Shown here piece by piece: positions 49,714 through 63,928 of a stretch of DNA of 64,000 bases. The position numbers and the translations under genes are program-made. The stretch comes from Oasisia sp. SBJ-2009 (lineage: Eukaryota > Annelida > Polychaeta > Sabellida > Siboglinidae). Positions within the stretch are counted from its first letter, which is position 1. Every line of letters starts with the position of its first letter. The notes beneath the pieces are model-generated. The model had not been told where the DNA came from. It worked only from the letters and a program-made list of their open reading frames with translations, and ran no database searches. Location of the stretch: the NCBI GenBank assembly GCA_964017155.1, contig OZ024855.1:434001-498000 (forward strand). The letters run 5' to 3'.

Positions 49714-52700
49714 TTGTCGTTTTCCTCGATTTGTTTCCAAAAGTAGGCAAGACGACGCGCACGGTCAGTTGGTTTCGTCGAGAGAGTCGTAGTTACACTC
49801 CGTGCGTGTAATACGCCCGAGAAGACCGACCGGCGCGTCGAACTTGGCCGTTTCTCTCGATTCTCAAAACTGATCCCCCGTAGACGGATCGGACTTTGTC
49901 GTTTTGCTCGATTTGTGCAACTATCACCCTGTTAAGGTCGCCAAATGCCTCGTCACCTCATCTAGTTAGTGGTTCGTTATTACTCCCGCCGTTTACCCAG
50001 CGGTCCGCACGGAATTCTGTTGAAAAGAATGTAAACATACTTCCCTAACTGATCCCCCGTAGACGGATCGGACTTTGTCGTTTTCCTCGATTTGTTTCCA
50101 AAAGTTGGCAAGACGACGCGCACGGTCAGTTGGTTTCGTCGATAGAGTCGTAGTTACACTCCGTGCGTGTAATACGCCCGAGAAGACCGACCGGCGCGTC
50201 GAACTTGGCCGTTTCTCTCGATTCTCAAAACTGCTCCCCCGTAGACGAATCGGACTTTGTCGTTTTGCTCGATTTGTGCAACTATCACCCTGTTAAGGTC
50301 GCCAAATGCCTCGTCACCTCATGTAGTTAGTGGTTCATTATTACTCCCGCCGTTTACCCAGCGTTTGGCACGGAATTCTGTTGAAAAGAATGTAAACAGA
50401 ATTCCCCAACTGATCCCCCGTAGACGGATCGGACTTTGTCGTTTTCCTCGATTTGTTTCCAAAAGTTGGCAAGACGACGCGCACGGTCAGTTGGTTTCGT
50501 CGAGAGAGTCGTAGTTACACCCCTTGCGTGGCACACGCCCGAGAAGACCGACCGGCGCGTCGAACTTGGCCGTTTCTCTCGATTCTCAAAACTGATCCCC
50601 CGTAGACGGATCGGACTTTGTCGTTTTGCTCGATTTGTGCAACTATCACCCTGTTAAGGTCGCCAAATGTATTGACACCTCATCTAGTTAGTGGCTCATT
50701 ATTACTCCCGCCGTTTACCCAGCGGTCGGCACGGAATTCTGTTGAAAAGAATGTAAACAGACATTTACGCTTCCCCAACTGATCCCCCGTAGACGGATCG
50801 GACTTTGTCGTTTTCCTCGATTTGTTTCCAAAAGTTGGCAAGACGACGCGCACGGTCAGTTGGTTTCGTCGATAGAGTCGTAGTTACACTCCGTGCGTGG
50901 AATACGCCCGAGAAGTCCGACCGGCGCGTCGAACTTGCCCGTTTGTCTCGATTCTCAAAACTGATCCCCCGTAGACGGATCGGACTTTGTCGTTTTCCTC
51001 GATTTGTGCAACTATCACCCTGTTAAGGTCGCCAAATGCCTCGTCACCTCATCTAGTTAGTGGTTCGTTATTACTCCCGCCGTTTACCCAGCGGTCCGCA
51101 CGGAATTCTGTTGAAAAGAATGTAAACATACTTCCCTAACTGATCCCCCGTAGACGGATCGGACTTTGTCGTTTTCCTCGATTTGTTTCCAAAAGTTGGC
51201 AAGACGACGCGCACGGTCAGTTGGTTTCGTCGAGAGAGTCGTAGTTACACCCCTTGCGTGGCACACGCCCGAGAATACCGACCGGCGCGTGGAACTTGGC
51301 CTTTTCTCTCGATTCTCAAAACTGATCCCCCGTAGACGGATCGGACTTTGTCGTTTTGCTCGATTTGTGCAACTATCACCCTGTTAAGGTCGCCAAATGT
51401 CTTGACACCTCATCTAGTTAGTGGTTCATTATTACTCCCGCCGTTTACCCAGCGGTCGGCACGGAATTCTGTTGAAAAGAATGTAAACAGACATTTACGC
51501 TTCCCCAACTGATCCCCCGTAGACGGATCGGACTTTGTCGTTTTCCTCGATTTGTTTCCAAAAGTTGGCAAGACGACGCGCACGGTCAGTTGGTTTCGTC
51601 GATAGAGTCGTAGTTACACTCCGTGCGTGTAATACGCCCGAGAAGACCGACCGGCGCGTCGAACTTGGCCGTTTCTCTCGATTCTCAAAACTGATCCCCC
51701 GTAGACGGATCGGACTTTGTCGTTTTGCTCGATTTGTGCAACTATCACCCTGTTAAGGTCGCCAAATGCCTCGTCACCTCATCTAGTTAGTGGTTCATTA
51801 TTACTCCCGCCGTTTACCCAGCGGTCGGCACGGAATTCTGTTGAAAAGAATGTAAACAGAATTCCCCAACTGATCCCCCGTAGACGGATCGGACTTTGTC
51901 GTTTTCCTCGATTTGTTTCCAAAAGTTGGCAAGACGACGCGCACGGTCAGTTGGTTTCGTCGATAGAGTCGTAGTTACACTCCGTGCGTGGAATACGCCC
52001 GAGAAGACCGACCGGCGCGTCGAACTTGGCCATTTCTCTCGATTCTCAAAACTGATCCCCCGTAGACGGATCGGACTTTGTCGTTTTCCTCGATTTGTGC
52101 AACTATCACCCTGTTAAGGTCGCCAAATGCCTCGTCACCTCATCTAGTTAGTGGTTCATTATTACTCCCGCCGTTTACCCAGCGGTCGCCACGGAATTAT
52201 GTTGAAAAGAATGTAAACAGACTTCCCCAACTGATCCCCCGTAGACGGATCGGACTTTGTCGTTTTCCTCGATTTGTTTCCAAAAGTTGGCAAGACGACG
52301 CGCACGGTCAGTTGGTTTCGTCGAGAGAGTCGTAGTTACACCCCTTGCGTGGCACACGCCCGAGAAGACCGACCGGCGCGTCGAACTTGGCCGTTTCTCT
52401 CGATTCTCAAAACTGATCCCCCGTAGACGGATCGGACTTTGTCGTTTTGCTCGATTTGTGCAACTATCACCCTGTTAAGGTCGCCAAATGTCTTGACACC
52501 TCATCTAGTTAGTGGTTCATTATTACTCCCGCCGTTTACCCAGCGGTCGGCACGGAATTATGTTGAAAAGAATGTAAACAGACATTTACGCTTCCCCAAC
52601 TGATCCCCCGTAGACGGATCGGACTTTGTCGTTTTCCTCGATTTGTTTCCAAAAGTAGGCAAGACGACGCGCACGGTCAGTTGGTTTCGTCGAGAGAGTC

Positions 52701-52807
52701 GTAGTTACACTCCGTGCGTGTAATACGCCCGAGAAGACCGACCGGCGCGTCGAACTTGGCCGTTTCTCTCGATTCTCAAAACTGATCCCCCGTAGACGGA
52801 TCGGACT
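48805..52807. repeat. 4003-bp tandem HOR, copy 1
   Basis: It runs from the B half with GTCGCTAAATGTATTG (48847) through monomers 48984, 49345, 49714, 50075, 50436, 50805, 51166, 51535, 51896, 52257 and 52626. It overlaps the second 2190-bp unit, so the two amplifications share sequence. It has a private double change, GCGTTTGGCA at 50361-50370, where the sister copy has GCGGTCGGCA. Confidence 0.88.
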
Positions 52808-55800
52808 TTGTCGTTTTGCTCGATTTGTGCAACTATCACCCTGTTAAGGTCGCTAAATGTATTGACACCTCATCTAGTTAGTGGCTCATTATTACTCCCG
52901 CCGTTTACCCAGCGGTCGGCACGGAATTCTGTTGAAAAGAATGTAAACAGAATTCCCCAACTGATCCCCCGTAGACGGATCGGACTTTGTCGTTTTCCTC
53001 GATTTGTTTCCAAAAGTTGGCAAGACGACGCGCACGGTCAGTTGGTTTCGTCGATAGAGTCGTAGTTACACTCCGTGCGTGGAATACGCCCGAGAAGACC
53101 GACCGGCGCGTCGAACTTGGCCATTTCTCTCGATTCTCAAAACTGATCCCCCGTAGACGGATCGGACTTTGTCGTTTTCCTCGATTTGTGCAACTATCAC
53201 CCTGTTAAGGTCGCCAAATGCCTCGTCACCTCATCTAGTTAGTGGTTCATTATTACTCCCGCCGTTTACCCAGCGGTCGCCACGGAATTCTGTTGAAAAG
53301 AATGTAAACAGACTTCCCCAACTGATCCCCCGTAGACGGATCGGACTTTGTCGTTTTCCTCGATTTGTTTCCAAAAGTTGGCAAGACGACGCGCACGGTC
53401 AGTTGGTTTCGTCGAGAGAGTCGTAGTTACACACCTTGCGTGGCACACGCCCGAGAAGACCGACCGGCGCGTCGAACTTGGCCGTTTCTCTCGATTCTCA
53501 AAACTGATCCCCCGTAGACGGATCGGACTTTGTCGTTTTGCTCGATTTGTGGAACTATCACCCTGTTAAGGTCGCCAAATGTCTTGACACCTCATCTAGT
53601 TAGTGGTTCATTATTACTCCCGCCGTTTACCCAGCGGTCGGCACGGAATTATGTTGAAAAGAATGTAAACAGACATTTACGCTTCCCCAACTGATCCCCC
53701 GTAGACGGATCGGACTTTGTCGTTTTCCTCGATTTGTTTCCAAAAGTAGGCAAGACGACGCGCACGGTCAGTTGGTTTCGTCGAGAGAGTCGTAGTTACA
53801 CTCCGTGCGTGTAATACGCCCGAGAAGACCGACCGGCGCGTCGAACTTGGCCGTTTCTCTCGATTCTCAAAACTGATCCCCCGTAGACGGATCGGACTTT
53901 GTCGTTTTGCTCGATTTGTGCAACTATCACCCTGTTAAGGTCGCCAAATGCCTCGTCACCTCATCTAGTTAGTGGTTCGTTATTACTCCCGCCGTTTACC
54001 CAGCGGTCCGCACGGAATTCTGTTGAAAAGAATGTAAACATACTTCCCTAACTGATCCCCCGTAGACGGATCGGACTTTGTCGTTTTCCTCGATTTGTTT
54101 CCAAAAGTTGGCAAGACGACGCGCACGGTCAGTTGGTTTCGTCGATAGAGTCGTAGTTACACTCCGTGCGTGTAATACGCGCGAGAAGACCGACCGGCGC
54201 GTCGAACTTGGCCGTTTCTCTCGATTCTCAAAACTGCTCCCCCGTAGACGAATCGGACTTTGTCGTTTTGCTCGATTTGTGCAACTATCACCCTGTTAAG
54301 GTCGCCAAATGCCTCGTCACCTCATGTAGTTAGTGGTTCATTATTACTCCCGCCGTTTACCCAGCGGTCGGCACGGAATTCTGTTGAAAAGAATGTAAAC
54401 AGAATTCCCCAACTGATCCCCCGTAGACGGATCGGACTTTGTCGTTTTCCTCGATTTGTTTCCAAAAGTTGGCAAGACGACGCGCACGGTCAGTTGGTTT
54501 CGTCGAGAGAGTCGTAGTTACACCCCTTGCGTGGCACACGCCCGAGAAGACCGACCGGCGCGTCGAACTTGGCCGTTTCTCTCGATTCTCAAAACTGATC
54601 CCCCGTAGACGGATCGGACTTTGTCGTTTTGCTCGATTTGTGCAACTATCACCCTGTTAAGGTCGCCAAATGTATTGACACCTCATCTAGTTAGTGGCTC
54701 ATTATTACTCCCGCCGTTTACCCAGCGGTCGGCACGGAATTCTGTTGAAAAGAATGTAAACAGACATTTACGCTTCCCCAACTGATCCCCCGTAGACGGA
54801 TCGGACTTTGTCGTTTTCCTCGATTTGTTTCCAAAAGTTGGCAAGACGACGCGCACGGTCAGTTGGTTTCGTCGATAGAGTCGTAGTTACACTCCGTGCG
54901 TGGAATACGCCCGAGAAGTCCGACCGGCGCGTCGAACTTGCCCGTTTGTCTCGATTCTCAAAACTGATCCCCCGTAGACGGATCGGACTTTGTCGTTTTC
55001 CTCGATTTGTGCAACTATCACCCTGTTAAGGTCGCCAAATGCCTCGTCACCTCATCTAGTTAGTGGTTCGTTATTACTCCCGCCGTTTACCCAGCGGTCC
55101 GCACGGAATTCTGTTGAAAAGAATGTAAACATACTTCCCTAACTGATCCCCCGTAGACGGATCGGACTTTGTCGTTTTCCTCGATTTGTTTCCAAAAGTT
55201 GGCAAGACGACGCGCACGGTCAGTTGGTTTCGTCGAGAGAGTCGTAGTTACACCCCTTGCGTGGCACACGCCCGAGAATACCGACCGGCGCGTGGAACTT
55301 GGCCTTTTCTCTCGATTCTCAAAACTGATCCCCCGTAGACGGATCGGACTTTGTCGTTTTGCTCGATTTGTGCAACTATCACCCTGTTAAGGTCGCCAAA
55401 TGTCTTGACACCTCATCTAGTTAGTGGTTCATTATTACTCCCGCCGTTTACCCAGCGGTCGGCACGGAATTCTGTTGAAAAGAATGTAAACAGACATTTA
55501 CGCTTCCCCAACTGATCCCCCGTAGACGGATCGGACTTTGTCGTTTTCCTCGATTTGTTTCCAAAAGTTGGCAAGACGACGCGCACGGTCAGTTGGTTTC
55601 GTCGATAGAGTCGTAGTTACACTCCGTGCGTGTAATACGCCCGAGAAGACCGACCGGCGCGTCGAACTTGGCCGTTTCTCTCGATTCTCAAAACTGATCC
55701 CCCGTAGACGGATCGGACTTTGTCGTTTTGCTCGATTTGTGCAACTATCACCCTGTTAAGGTCGCCAAATGCCTCGTCACCTCATCTAGTTAGTGGTTCA

Positions 55801-56810
55801 TTATTACTCCCGCCGTTTACCCAGCGGTCGGCACGGAATTCTGTTGAAAAGAATGTAAACAGAATTCCCCAACTGATCCCCCGTAGACGGATCGGACTTT
55901 GTCGTTTTCCTCGATTTGTTTCCAAAAGTTGGCAAGACGACGCGCACGGTCAGTTGGTTTCGTCGATAGAGTCGTAGTTACACTCCGTGCGTGGAATACG
56001 CCCGAGAAGACCGACCGGCGCGTCGAACTTGGCCATTTCTCTCGATTCTCAAAACTGATCCCCCGTAGACGGATCGGACTTTGTCGTTTTCCTCGATTTG
56101 TGCAACTATCACCCTGTTAAGGTCGCCAAATGCCTCGTCACCTCATCTAGTTAGTGGTTCATTATTACTCCCGCCGTTTACCCAGCGGTCGCCACGGAAT
56201 TATGTTGAAAAGAATGTAAACAGACTTCCCCAACTGATCCCCCGTAGACGGATCGGACTTTGTCGTTTTCCTCGATTTGTTTCCAAAAGTTGGCAAGACG
56301 ACGCGCACGGTCAGTTGGTTTCGTCGAGAGAGTCGTAGTTACACCCCTTGCGTGGCACACGCCCGAGAAGACCGACCGGCGCGTCGAACTTGGCCGTTTC
56401 TCTCGATTCTCAAAACTGATCCCCCGTAGACGGATCGGACTTTGTCGTTTTGCTCGATTTGTGCAACTATCACCCTGTTAAGGTCGCCAAATGTCTTGAC
56501 ACCTCATCTAGTTAGTGGTTCATTATTACTCCCGCCGTTTACCCAGCGGTCGGCACGGAATTATGTTGAAAAGAATGTAAACAGACATTTACGCTTCCCC
56601 AACTGATCCCCCGTAGACGGATCGGACTTTGTCGTTTTCCTCGATTTGTTTCCAAAAGTAGGCAAGACGACGCGCACGGTCAGTTGGTTTCGTCGAGAGA
56701 GTCGTAGTTACACTCCGTGCGTGTAATACGCCCGAGAAGACCGACCGGCGCGTCGAACTTGGCCGTTTCTCTCGATTCTCAAAACTGATCCCCCGTAGAC
56801 GGATCGGACT
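52808..56810. repeat. 4003-bp tandem HOR, copy 2
   Basis: Monomers 52987, 53348, 53717, 54078, 54439, 54808, 55169, 55538, 55899, 56260 and 56629 repeat copy 1 at a 4003-bp offset. The B half at 52808 joins a 52626-type start to the GTCGCTAAATGTATTG type, which marks the exchange. A private base is G at 54181 (TACGCGCGAG instead of TACGCCCGAG). After 56810 the array reverts to the 45516-type B half. Confidence 0.88.
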
Positions 56811-59800
56811 TTGTCGTTTTGCTCGATTTGTGCAACTATCACCCTGTTAAGGTCGCCAAATGCCTCGTCACCTCATCTAGTTAGTGGTTCATTATTACTC
56901 CCGCCGTTTACCCAGCGGTCGGCACGGAATTCTGTTGAAAAGAATGTAAACAGAATTCCCCAACTGATCCCCCGTAGACGGATCGGACTTTGTCGTTTTC
57001 CTCGATTTGTTTCCAAAAGTTGGCAAGACGACGCGCACGGTCAGTTGGTTTCGTCGATAGAGCCGTAGTTACACTCCGTGCGTGGAATACGCCCGAGAAG
57101 ACCGACCGGCGCGTCGAACTTGGCCATTTCTCTCGATTCTCAAAACTGATCCCCCGTAGACGGATCGGACTTTGTCGTTTTCCTCGATTTGTGCAACTAT
57201 CACCCTGTTAAGGTCGCCAAATGCCTCGTCACCTCATCTAGTTAGTGGTTCATTATTACTCCCGCCGTTTACCCAGCGGTCGGCACGGAATTCTGTTGAA
57301 AAGAATGTAAACATACATTTACGCTTCCCCAACTGATCCCCCGTAGACGGATCGGACTTTGTCGTTTTCCTCGATTTATTTCCAAAAGTTGGCAAGACGA
57401 CGCGCACGGTCAGTTGGTTTTGTCGAGAGAGTCGTAGTTACACTCCGTGCGTGGAATACGCCCGAGAAGTCCGACCGGCGCGTCGAACTTGCCCGTTTGT
57501 CTCGATTCTCAAAACTGATCCCCCGTAGACGGATCGGACTTTGTCGTTTTCCTCGATTTGTGCAACTATCACCCTGTTAAGGTCGCCAAATGTCTTGACA
57601 CCTCATCTAGTTAGTGGTTCATTATTACTCCCGCCGTTTACCCAGCGGTCGGCACGGAATTCTGTTGAAAAGAATGTAAACAGACATTTACGCTTCCCCA
57701 ACTGATCCCCCGTAGACGGATCGGACTTTGTCGTTTTCCTCGATTTGTTTCCAAAAGTTGGCAAGACGACGCGCACGGTCAGTTGGTTTCGTCGAGAGAG
57801 TCGTAGTTACACCCCTTGCGTGGCACACGCCCGAGAAGACCGACCGGCGCGTCGAACTTGGCCGTTTCTCTCGATTCTCAAAACTGATCCCCCGTAGACG
57901 GATCGGACTTTGTCGTTTTGCTCGATTTGTGCAACTATCACCCTGTTAAGGTCGCTAAATGTATTGACACCTCATCTAGTTAGTGGCTCATTATTACTCC
58001 CGCCGTTTACCCAGCGGTCGGCACGGAATTCTGTTGAAAAGAATGTAAACAGAATTCCCCAACTGATCCCCCGTAGACGGATCGGACTTTGTCGTTTTCC
58101 TCGATTTGTTTCCAAAAGTTGGCAAGACGACGCGCACGGTCAGTTGGTTTCGTCGATAGAGTCGTAGTTACACTCCGTGCGTGGAATACGCCCGAGAAGA
58201 CCGACCGGCGCGTCGAACTTGGCCATTTCTCTCGATTCTCAAAACTGATCCCCCGTAGACGGATCGGACTTTGTCGTTTTCCTCGATTTGTGCAACTATC
58301 ACCCTGTTAAGGTCGCCAAATGCCTCGTCACCTCATCTAGTTAGTGGTTCATTATTACTCCCGCCGTTTACCCAGCGGTCGCCACGGAATTCTGTTGAAA
58401 AGAATGTAAACAGACTTCCCCAACTGATCCCCCGTAGACGGATCGGACTTTGTCGTTTTCCTCGATTTGTTTCCAAAAGTTGGCAAGACGACGCGCACGG
58501 TCAGTTGGTTTCGTCGAGAGAGTCGTAGTTACACTCCGTGCGTGTAATACGCCCGAGAAGACCGACCGGCGCGTCGAACTTGGCCGTTTCTCTCGATTCT
58601 CAAAACTGATCCCCCGTAGACGGATCGGACTTTGTCGTTTGGCTCGATTTGTGCAACTATCACCCTGTTAAGGTCGCCAAATGCCTCGTCACCTCATCTA
58701 GTTAGTGGTTCATTATTACTCCCGCCGTTTACCCAGCGGTCGGCACGGAATTCTGTTGAAAAGAATGTAAACAGAATTCCCCAACTGATCCCCCGTAGAC
58801 GGATCGGACTTTGTCGTTTTCCTCGATTTGTTTCCAAAAGTTGGCAAGACGACGCGCACGGTCAGTTGGTTTCGTCGATAGAGCCGTAGTTACACTCCGT
58901 GCGTGGAATACGCCCGAGAAGACCGACCGGCGCGTCGAACTTGGCCATTTCTCTCGATTCTCAAAACTGATCCCCCGTAGACGGATCGGACTTTGTCGTT
59001 TTCCTCGAATTGTGCAACTATCACCCTGTTAAGGTCGCCAAATGCCTCGTCACCTCATCTAGTTAGTGGTTCATTATTACTCCCGCCGTTTACCCAGCGG
59101 TCGGCACGGAATTCTGTTGAAAAGAATGTAAACATACATTTACGCTTCCCCAACTGATCCCCCGTAGACGGATCGGACTTTGTCGTTTTCCTCGATTTAT
59201 TTCCAAAAGTTGGCAAGACGACGCGCACGGTCAGTTGGTTTTGTCGAGAGAGTCGTAGTTACACTCCGTGCGTGGAATACGCCCGAGAAGTCCGACCGGC
59301 GCGTCGAACTTGCCCGTTTGTCTCGATTCTCAAAACTGATCCCCAGTAGACGGATCGGACTTTGTCGTTTTCCTCGATTTGTGCAACTATCACCCTGTTA
59401 AGGTCGCCAAATGTCTTGACACCTCATCTAGTTAGTGGTTCATTATTACTCCCGCCGTTTACCCAGCGGTCGGCACGGAATTCTGTTGAAAAGAATGTAA
59501 ACAGACATTTACGCTTCCCCAACTGATCCCCCGTAGACGGATCGGACTTTGTCGTTTTCCTCGATTTGTTTCCAAAAGTTGGCAAGACGACGCGCACGGT
59601 CAGTTGGTTTCGTCGATAGAGTCGTAGTTACACTCCGTGCGTGTAATACGCCCGAGAAGACCGACCGGCGCGTCGAACTTGGCCGTTTCTCTCGATTCTC
59701 AAAACTGCTCCCCCGTAGACGGATCGGACTTTGTCGTTTTGCTCGATTTGTGCAACTATCACCCTGTTAAGGTCGCCAAATGCCTCGTCACCTCATGTAG

Positions 59801-62800
59801 TTAGTGGTTCATTATTACTCCCGCCGTTTACCCAGCGGTCGGCACGGAATTCTGTTGAAAAGAATGTAAACAGAATTCCCCAACTGATCCCCCGTAGACG
59901 GATCGGACTTTGTCGTTTTCCTCGATTTGTTTCCAAAAGTTGGCAAGACGACGCGCACGGTCAGTTGGTTTCGTCGAGAGAGTCGTAGTTACACCCCTTG
60001 CGTGGCACACGCCCGAGAAGACCGACCGGCGCGTCGAACTTGGCCGTTTCTCTCGATTCTCAAAACTGATCCCCCGTAGACGGATCGGACTTTTTCGTTT
60101 TGCTCGATTTGTGCAACTATCACCCTGTTAAGGTCGCCAAATGTATTGACACCTCATCTAGTTAGTGGCTCATTATTACTCCCGCCGTTTACCCAGCGGT
60201 CGGCACGGAATTCTGTTGAAAAGAATGTAAACAGACATTTACGCTTCCCCAACTGATCCCCCGTAGACGGATCGGACTTTGTCGTTTTCCTCGATTTGTT
60301 TCCAAAAGTTGGCAAGACGACGCGCACGGTCAGTTGGTTTCGTCGAGAGAGTCGTAGTTACACTCCGTGCGTGTAATACGCCCGAGAAGACCGACCGGCG
60401 CGTCGAACTTGGCCGTTTCTCTCGATTCTCAAAACTGATCCCCCGTAGACGGATCGGACTTTGTCGTTTTGCTCGATTTGTGCAACTATCACCCTGTTAA
60501 GGTCGCCAAATGCCTCGTCACCTCATCTAGTTAGTGGTTCATTATTACTCCCGCCGTTTACCCAGCGGTCGGCACGGAATTCTGTTGAAAAGAATGTAAA
60601 CAGAATTCCCCAACTGATCCCCCGTAGACGGATCGGACTTTGTCGTTTTCCTCGATTTGTTTCCAAAAGTTGGCAAGACGACGCGCACGGTCAGTTGGTT
60701 TCGTCGATAGAGTCGTAGTTACACTCCGTGCGTGGAATACGCCCGAGAAGACCGACCGGCGCGTCGAACTTGGCCATTTCTCTCGATTCTCAAAACTGAT
60801 CCCCCGTAGACGGATCGGACTTTGTCGTTTTCCTCGATTTGTGCAACTATCACCCTGTTAAGGTCGCCAAATGCTTCGTCACCTCATCTAGTTAGTGGTT
60901 CATTATTACTCCCGCCGTTTACCCAGCGGTCGCCACGGAATTCTGTTGAAAAGAATGTAAACAGACTTCCCCAACTGATCCCCCGTAGACGGATCGGACT
61001 TTGTCGTTTTCCTCGATTTGTTTCCAAAAGTTGGCAAGACGACTCGCACGGTCAGTTGGTTTCGTCGAGAGAGTCGTAGTTACACCCCTTGCGTGGCACA
61101 CGCCCGAGAATACCGACCGGCGCGTGGAACTTTGCCTTTTCTCTCGATTCTCAAAACTGATCCCCCGTAGACGGATCGGACTTTGTCGTTTTGCTCGATT
61201 TGTGCAACTATCACCCTGTTAAGGTCGCCAAATGTCTTGACACCTCATCTAGTTAGTGGTTCATTATTACTCCCGCCGTTTACCCAGCGGTCGGCACGGA
61301 ATTATGTTGAAAAGAATGTAAACATACATTTACGCTTCCCCAACTGATCCCCCGTAGACGGATCGGACTTTGTCGTTTTCCTCGATTTGTTTCCAAAAGT
61401 TGGCAAGACGACGCGCACGGTCAGTTGGTTTCGTCGAGAGAGTCGTAGTTACACTCCGTGCGTGGAATACGCCCGAGAAGACCGACCGGCGCGTCGAACT
61501 TGGCCGTTTCTCTCGATTCTCAAAACTGATCCCCCGTAGACGGATCGGACTTTGTCGTTTTGCTCGATTTGTGCAACTATCACCCTGTTAAGGTCGCCAA
61601 ATGCCTCGTCACCTCATCTAGTTAGTGGTTCATTATTACTCCCGCCGTTTACCCAGCGGTCGGCACGGAATTCTGTTGAAAATAATGTAAACAGACATTT
61701 ACGCTTCCCCAACTGATCCCCCGTAGACGGATCGGACTTTGTCGTTTTCCTCGATTTGTTTCCAAAAGTTGGCAAGACGACGCGCACGGTCAGTTGGTTT
61801 CGTCGATAGAGTCGTAGTTACACTCCGTGCGTGTAATACGCCCGAGAAGACCGACCGGCGCGTCGAACTTGGCCGTTTCTCTCGATTCTCAAAACTGATC
61901 CCCCGTAGACGGATCGGACTTTGTCGTTTTGCTCGATTTGTGCAACTATCACCCTGTTAAGGTCGCCAAATGCCTCGTCACCTCATCTAGTTAGTGGTTC
62001 ATTATTACTCCCGCCGTTTACCCAGCGGTCGGCACGGAATTCTGTTGAAAAGAATGTAAACAGAATTCCCCAACTGATCCCCCGTAGACGGATCGGACTT
62101 TGTCGTTTTCCTCGATTTGTTCCCAAAAGTTGGCAAGACGACGCGCACGGTCAGTTGGTTTCGTCGATAGAGCCGTAGTTACACTCCGTGCGTGGAATAC
62201 GCCCGAGAAGACCGACCGGCGCGTCGAACTTGGCCATTTCTCTCGATTCTCAAAACTGATCCCCCGTAGACGGATCGGACTTTGTCGTTTTCCTCGATTT
62301 GTGCAACTATCACCCTGTTAAGGTCGCCAAATGCCTCGTCACCTCATCTAGTTAGTGGTTCATTATTACTCCCGCCGTTTACCCAGCGGTCGGCACGGAA
62401 TTCTGTTGAAAAGAATGTAAACAGAATTCCCCAACTGATCCCCCGTAGACGGATCGGACTTTGTCGTTTTCCTCGATTTGTTTCCAAAAGTTGGCAAGAC
62501 GACGCGCACGGTCAGTTGGTTTCGTCGAGAGAGTCGTAGTTACACCCCTTGCGTGGCACACGCCCGAGAATACCGACCGGCGCGTGGAACTTTGCCTTTT
62601 CTCTCGATTCTCAAAACTGATCCCCCGTAGACGGATCGGACTTTGTCGTTTTGCTCGATTTGTGCAACTATCACCCTGTTAAGGTCGCCAAATGTCTTGA
62701 CACCTCATCTAGTTAGTGGTTCATTATTACTCCCGCCGTTTACCCAGCGGTCGGCACGGAATTCTGTTGAAAAGAATGTAAACATACATTTACGCTTCCC

Positions 62801-63928
62801 CAACTGATCCCCCGTAGACGGATCGGACTTTGTCGTTTTCCTCGATTTGTTTCCAAAAGTTGGCAAGACGACGCGCACGGTCAGTTGGTTTCGTCGATAG
62901 AGTCGTAGTTACACTCCGTGCGTGTAATACGCCCGAGAAGACCGACCGGCGCGTCGAACTTGGCCGTTTCTCTCGATTCTCAAAACTGATCCCCCGTAGA
63001 CGGATCGGACTTTGTCGTTTTGCTCGATTTGTGCAACTATCACCCTGTTAAGGTCGCCAAATGCCTCGTCACCTCATCTAGTTAGTGGTTCATTATTACT
63101 CCCGCCGTTTACCCAGCGGTCGGCACGGAATTCTGTTGAAAAGAATGTAAACAGAATTCCCCAACTGATCCCCCGTAGACGGATCGGACTTTGTCGTTTT
63201 CCTCGATTTGTTTCCAAAAGTTGGCAAGACGACGCGCACGGTCAGTTGGTTTCGTCGATAGAGCCGTAGTTACACTCCGTGCGTGGAATACGCCCGAGAA
63301 GACCGACCGGCGCGTCGAACTTGGCCATTTCTCTCGATTCTCAAAACTGATCCCCCGTAGACGGATCGGACTTTGTCGTTTTCCTCGATTTGTGCAACTA
63401 TCACCCTGTTAAGGTCGCCAAATGCCTCGTCACCTCATCTAGTTAGTGGTTCATTATTACTCCCGCCGTTTACCCAGCGGTCGGCACGGAATTCTGTTGA
63501 AAAGAATGTAAACATACATTTACGCTTCCCCAACTGATCCCCCGTAGACGGATCGGACTTTGTCGTTTTCCTCGATTTATTTCCAAAAGTTGGCAAGACG
63601 ACGCGCACGGTCAGTTGGTTTTGTCGAGAGAGTCGTAGTTACACTCCGTGCGTGGAATACGCCCGAGAAGTCCGACCGGCGCGTCGAACTTGCCCGTTTG
63701 TCTCGATTCTCAAAACTGATCCCCCGTAGACGGATCGGACTTTGTCGTTTTCCTCGATTTGTGCAACTATCACCCTGTTAAGGTCGCCAAATGTCTTGAC
63801 ACCTCATCTAGTTAGTGGTTCATTATTACTCCCGCCGTTTACCCAGCGGTCGGCACGGAATTCTGTTGAAAAGAATGTAAACAGACATTTACGCTTCCCC
63901 AACTGATCCCCCGTAGACGGATCGGACT
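56811..63928. repeat. Right domain, distal monomers
   Basis: Monomers start at 56990, 57359, 57728, 58089, 58450, 58811, 59180, 59549, 59910, 60279, 60640, 61001, 61370, 61739, 62100, 62461, 62830, 63191 and 63560. Positions 56629-58449 copy 45334-47154 at an offset of 11,295. Monomer 58450 is a hybrid of 47155- and 47524-type sequence. From 61001 a new variant, GGAACTTTGCC, appears and recurs at 62461. Singletons include AATAATGTAAAC (61681), GACTCGCACGG (61041) and TTGTTCCCAAA (62119). Confidence 0.85.

Noticed and set aside
300..63781. Recurring 73-, 85- and 112-residue open frames on the + strand and 60-102-residue frames on the - strand in nearly every monomer
   Set aside because: They open with TTG or GTG, not ATG. 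They overlap each other on both strands, share the repeat period and show no recognisable domain. The ATGs I read on the + strand are followed by stops within a few codons (ATGTAA, ATGTCTTGA, ATGTATTGA, ATGCCTCGTCACCTCATCTAG). Openness follows from copying one sequence. The A-half frame is broken by TAG at 45334, 47524, 49714, 52626, 53717 and 56629 with no sign of cost.
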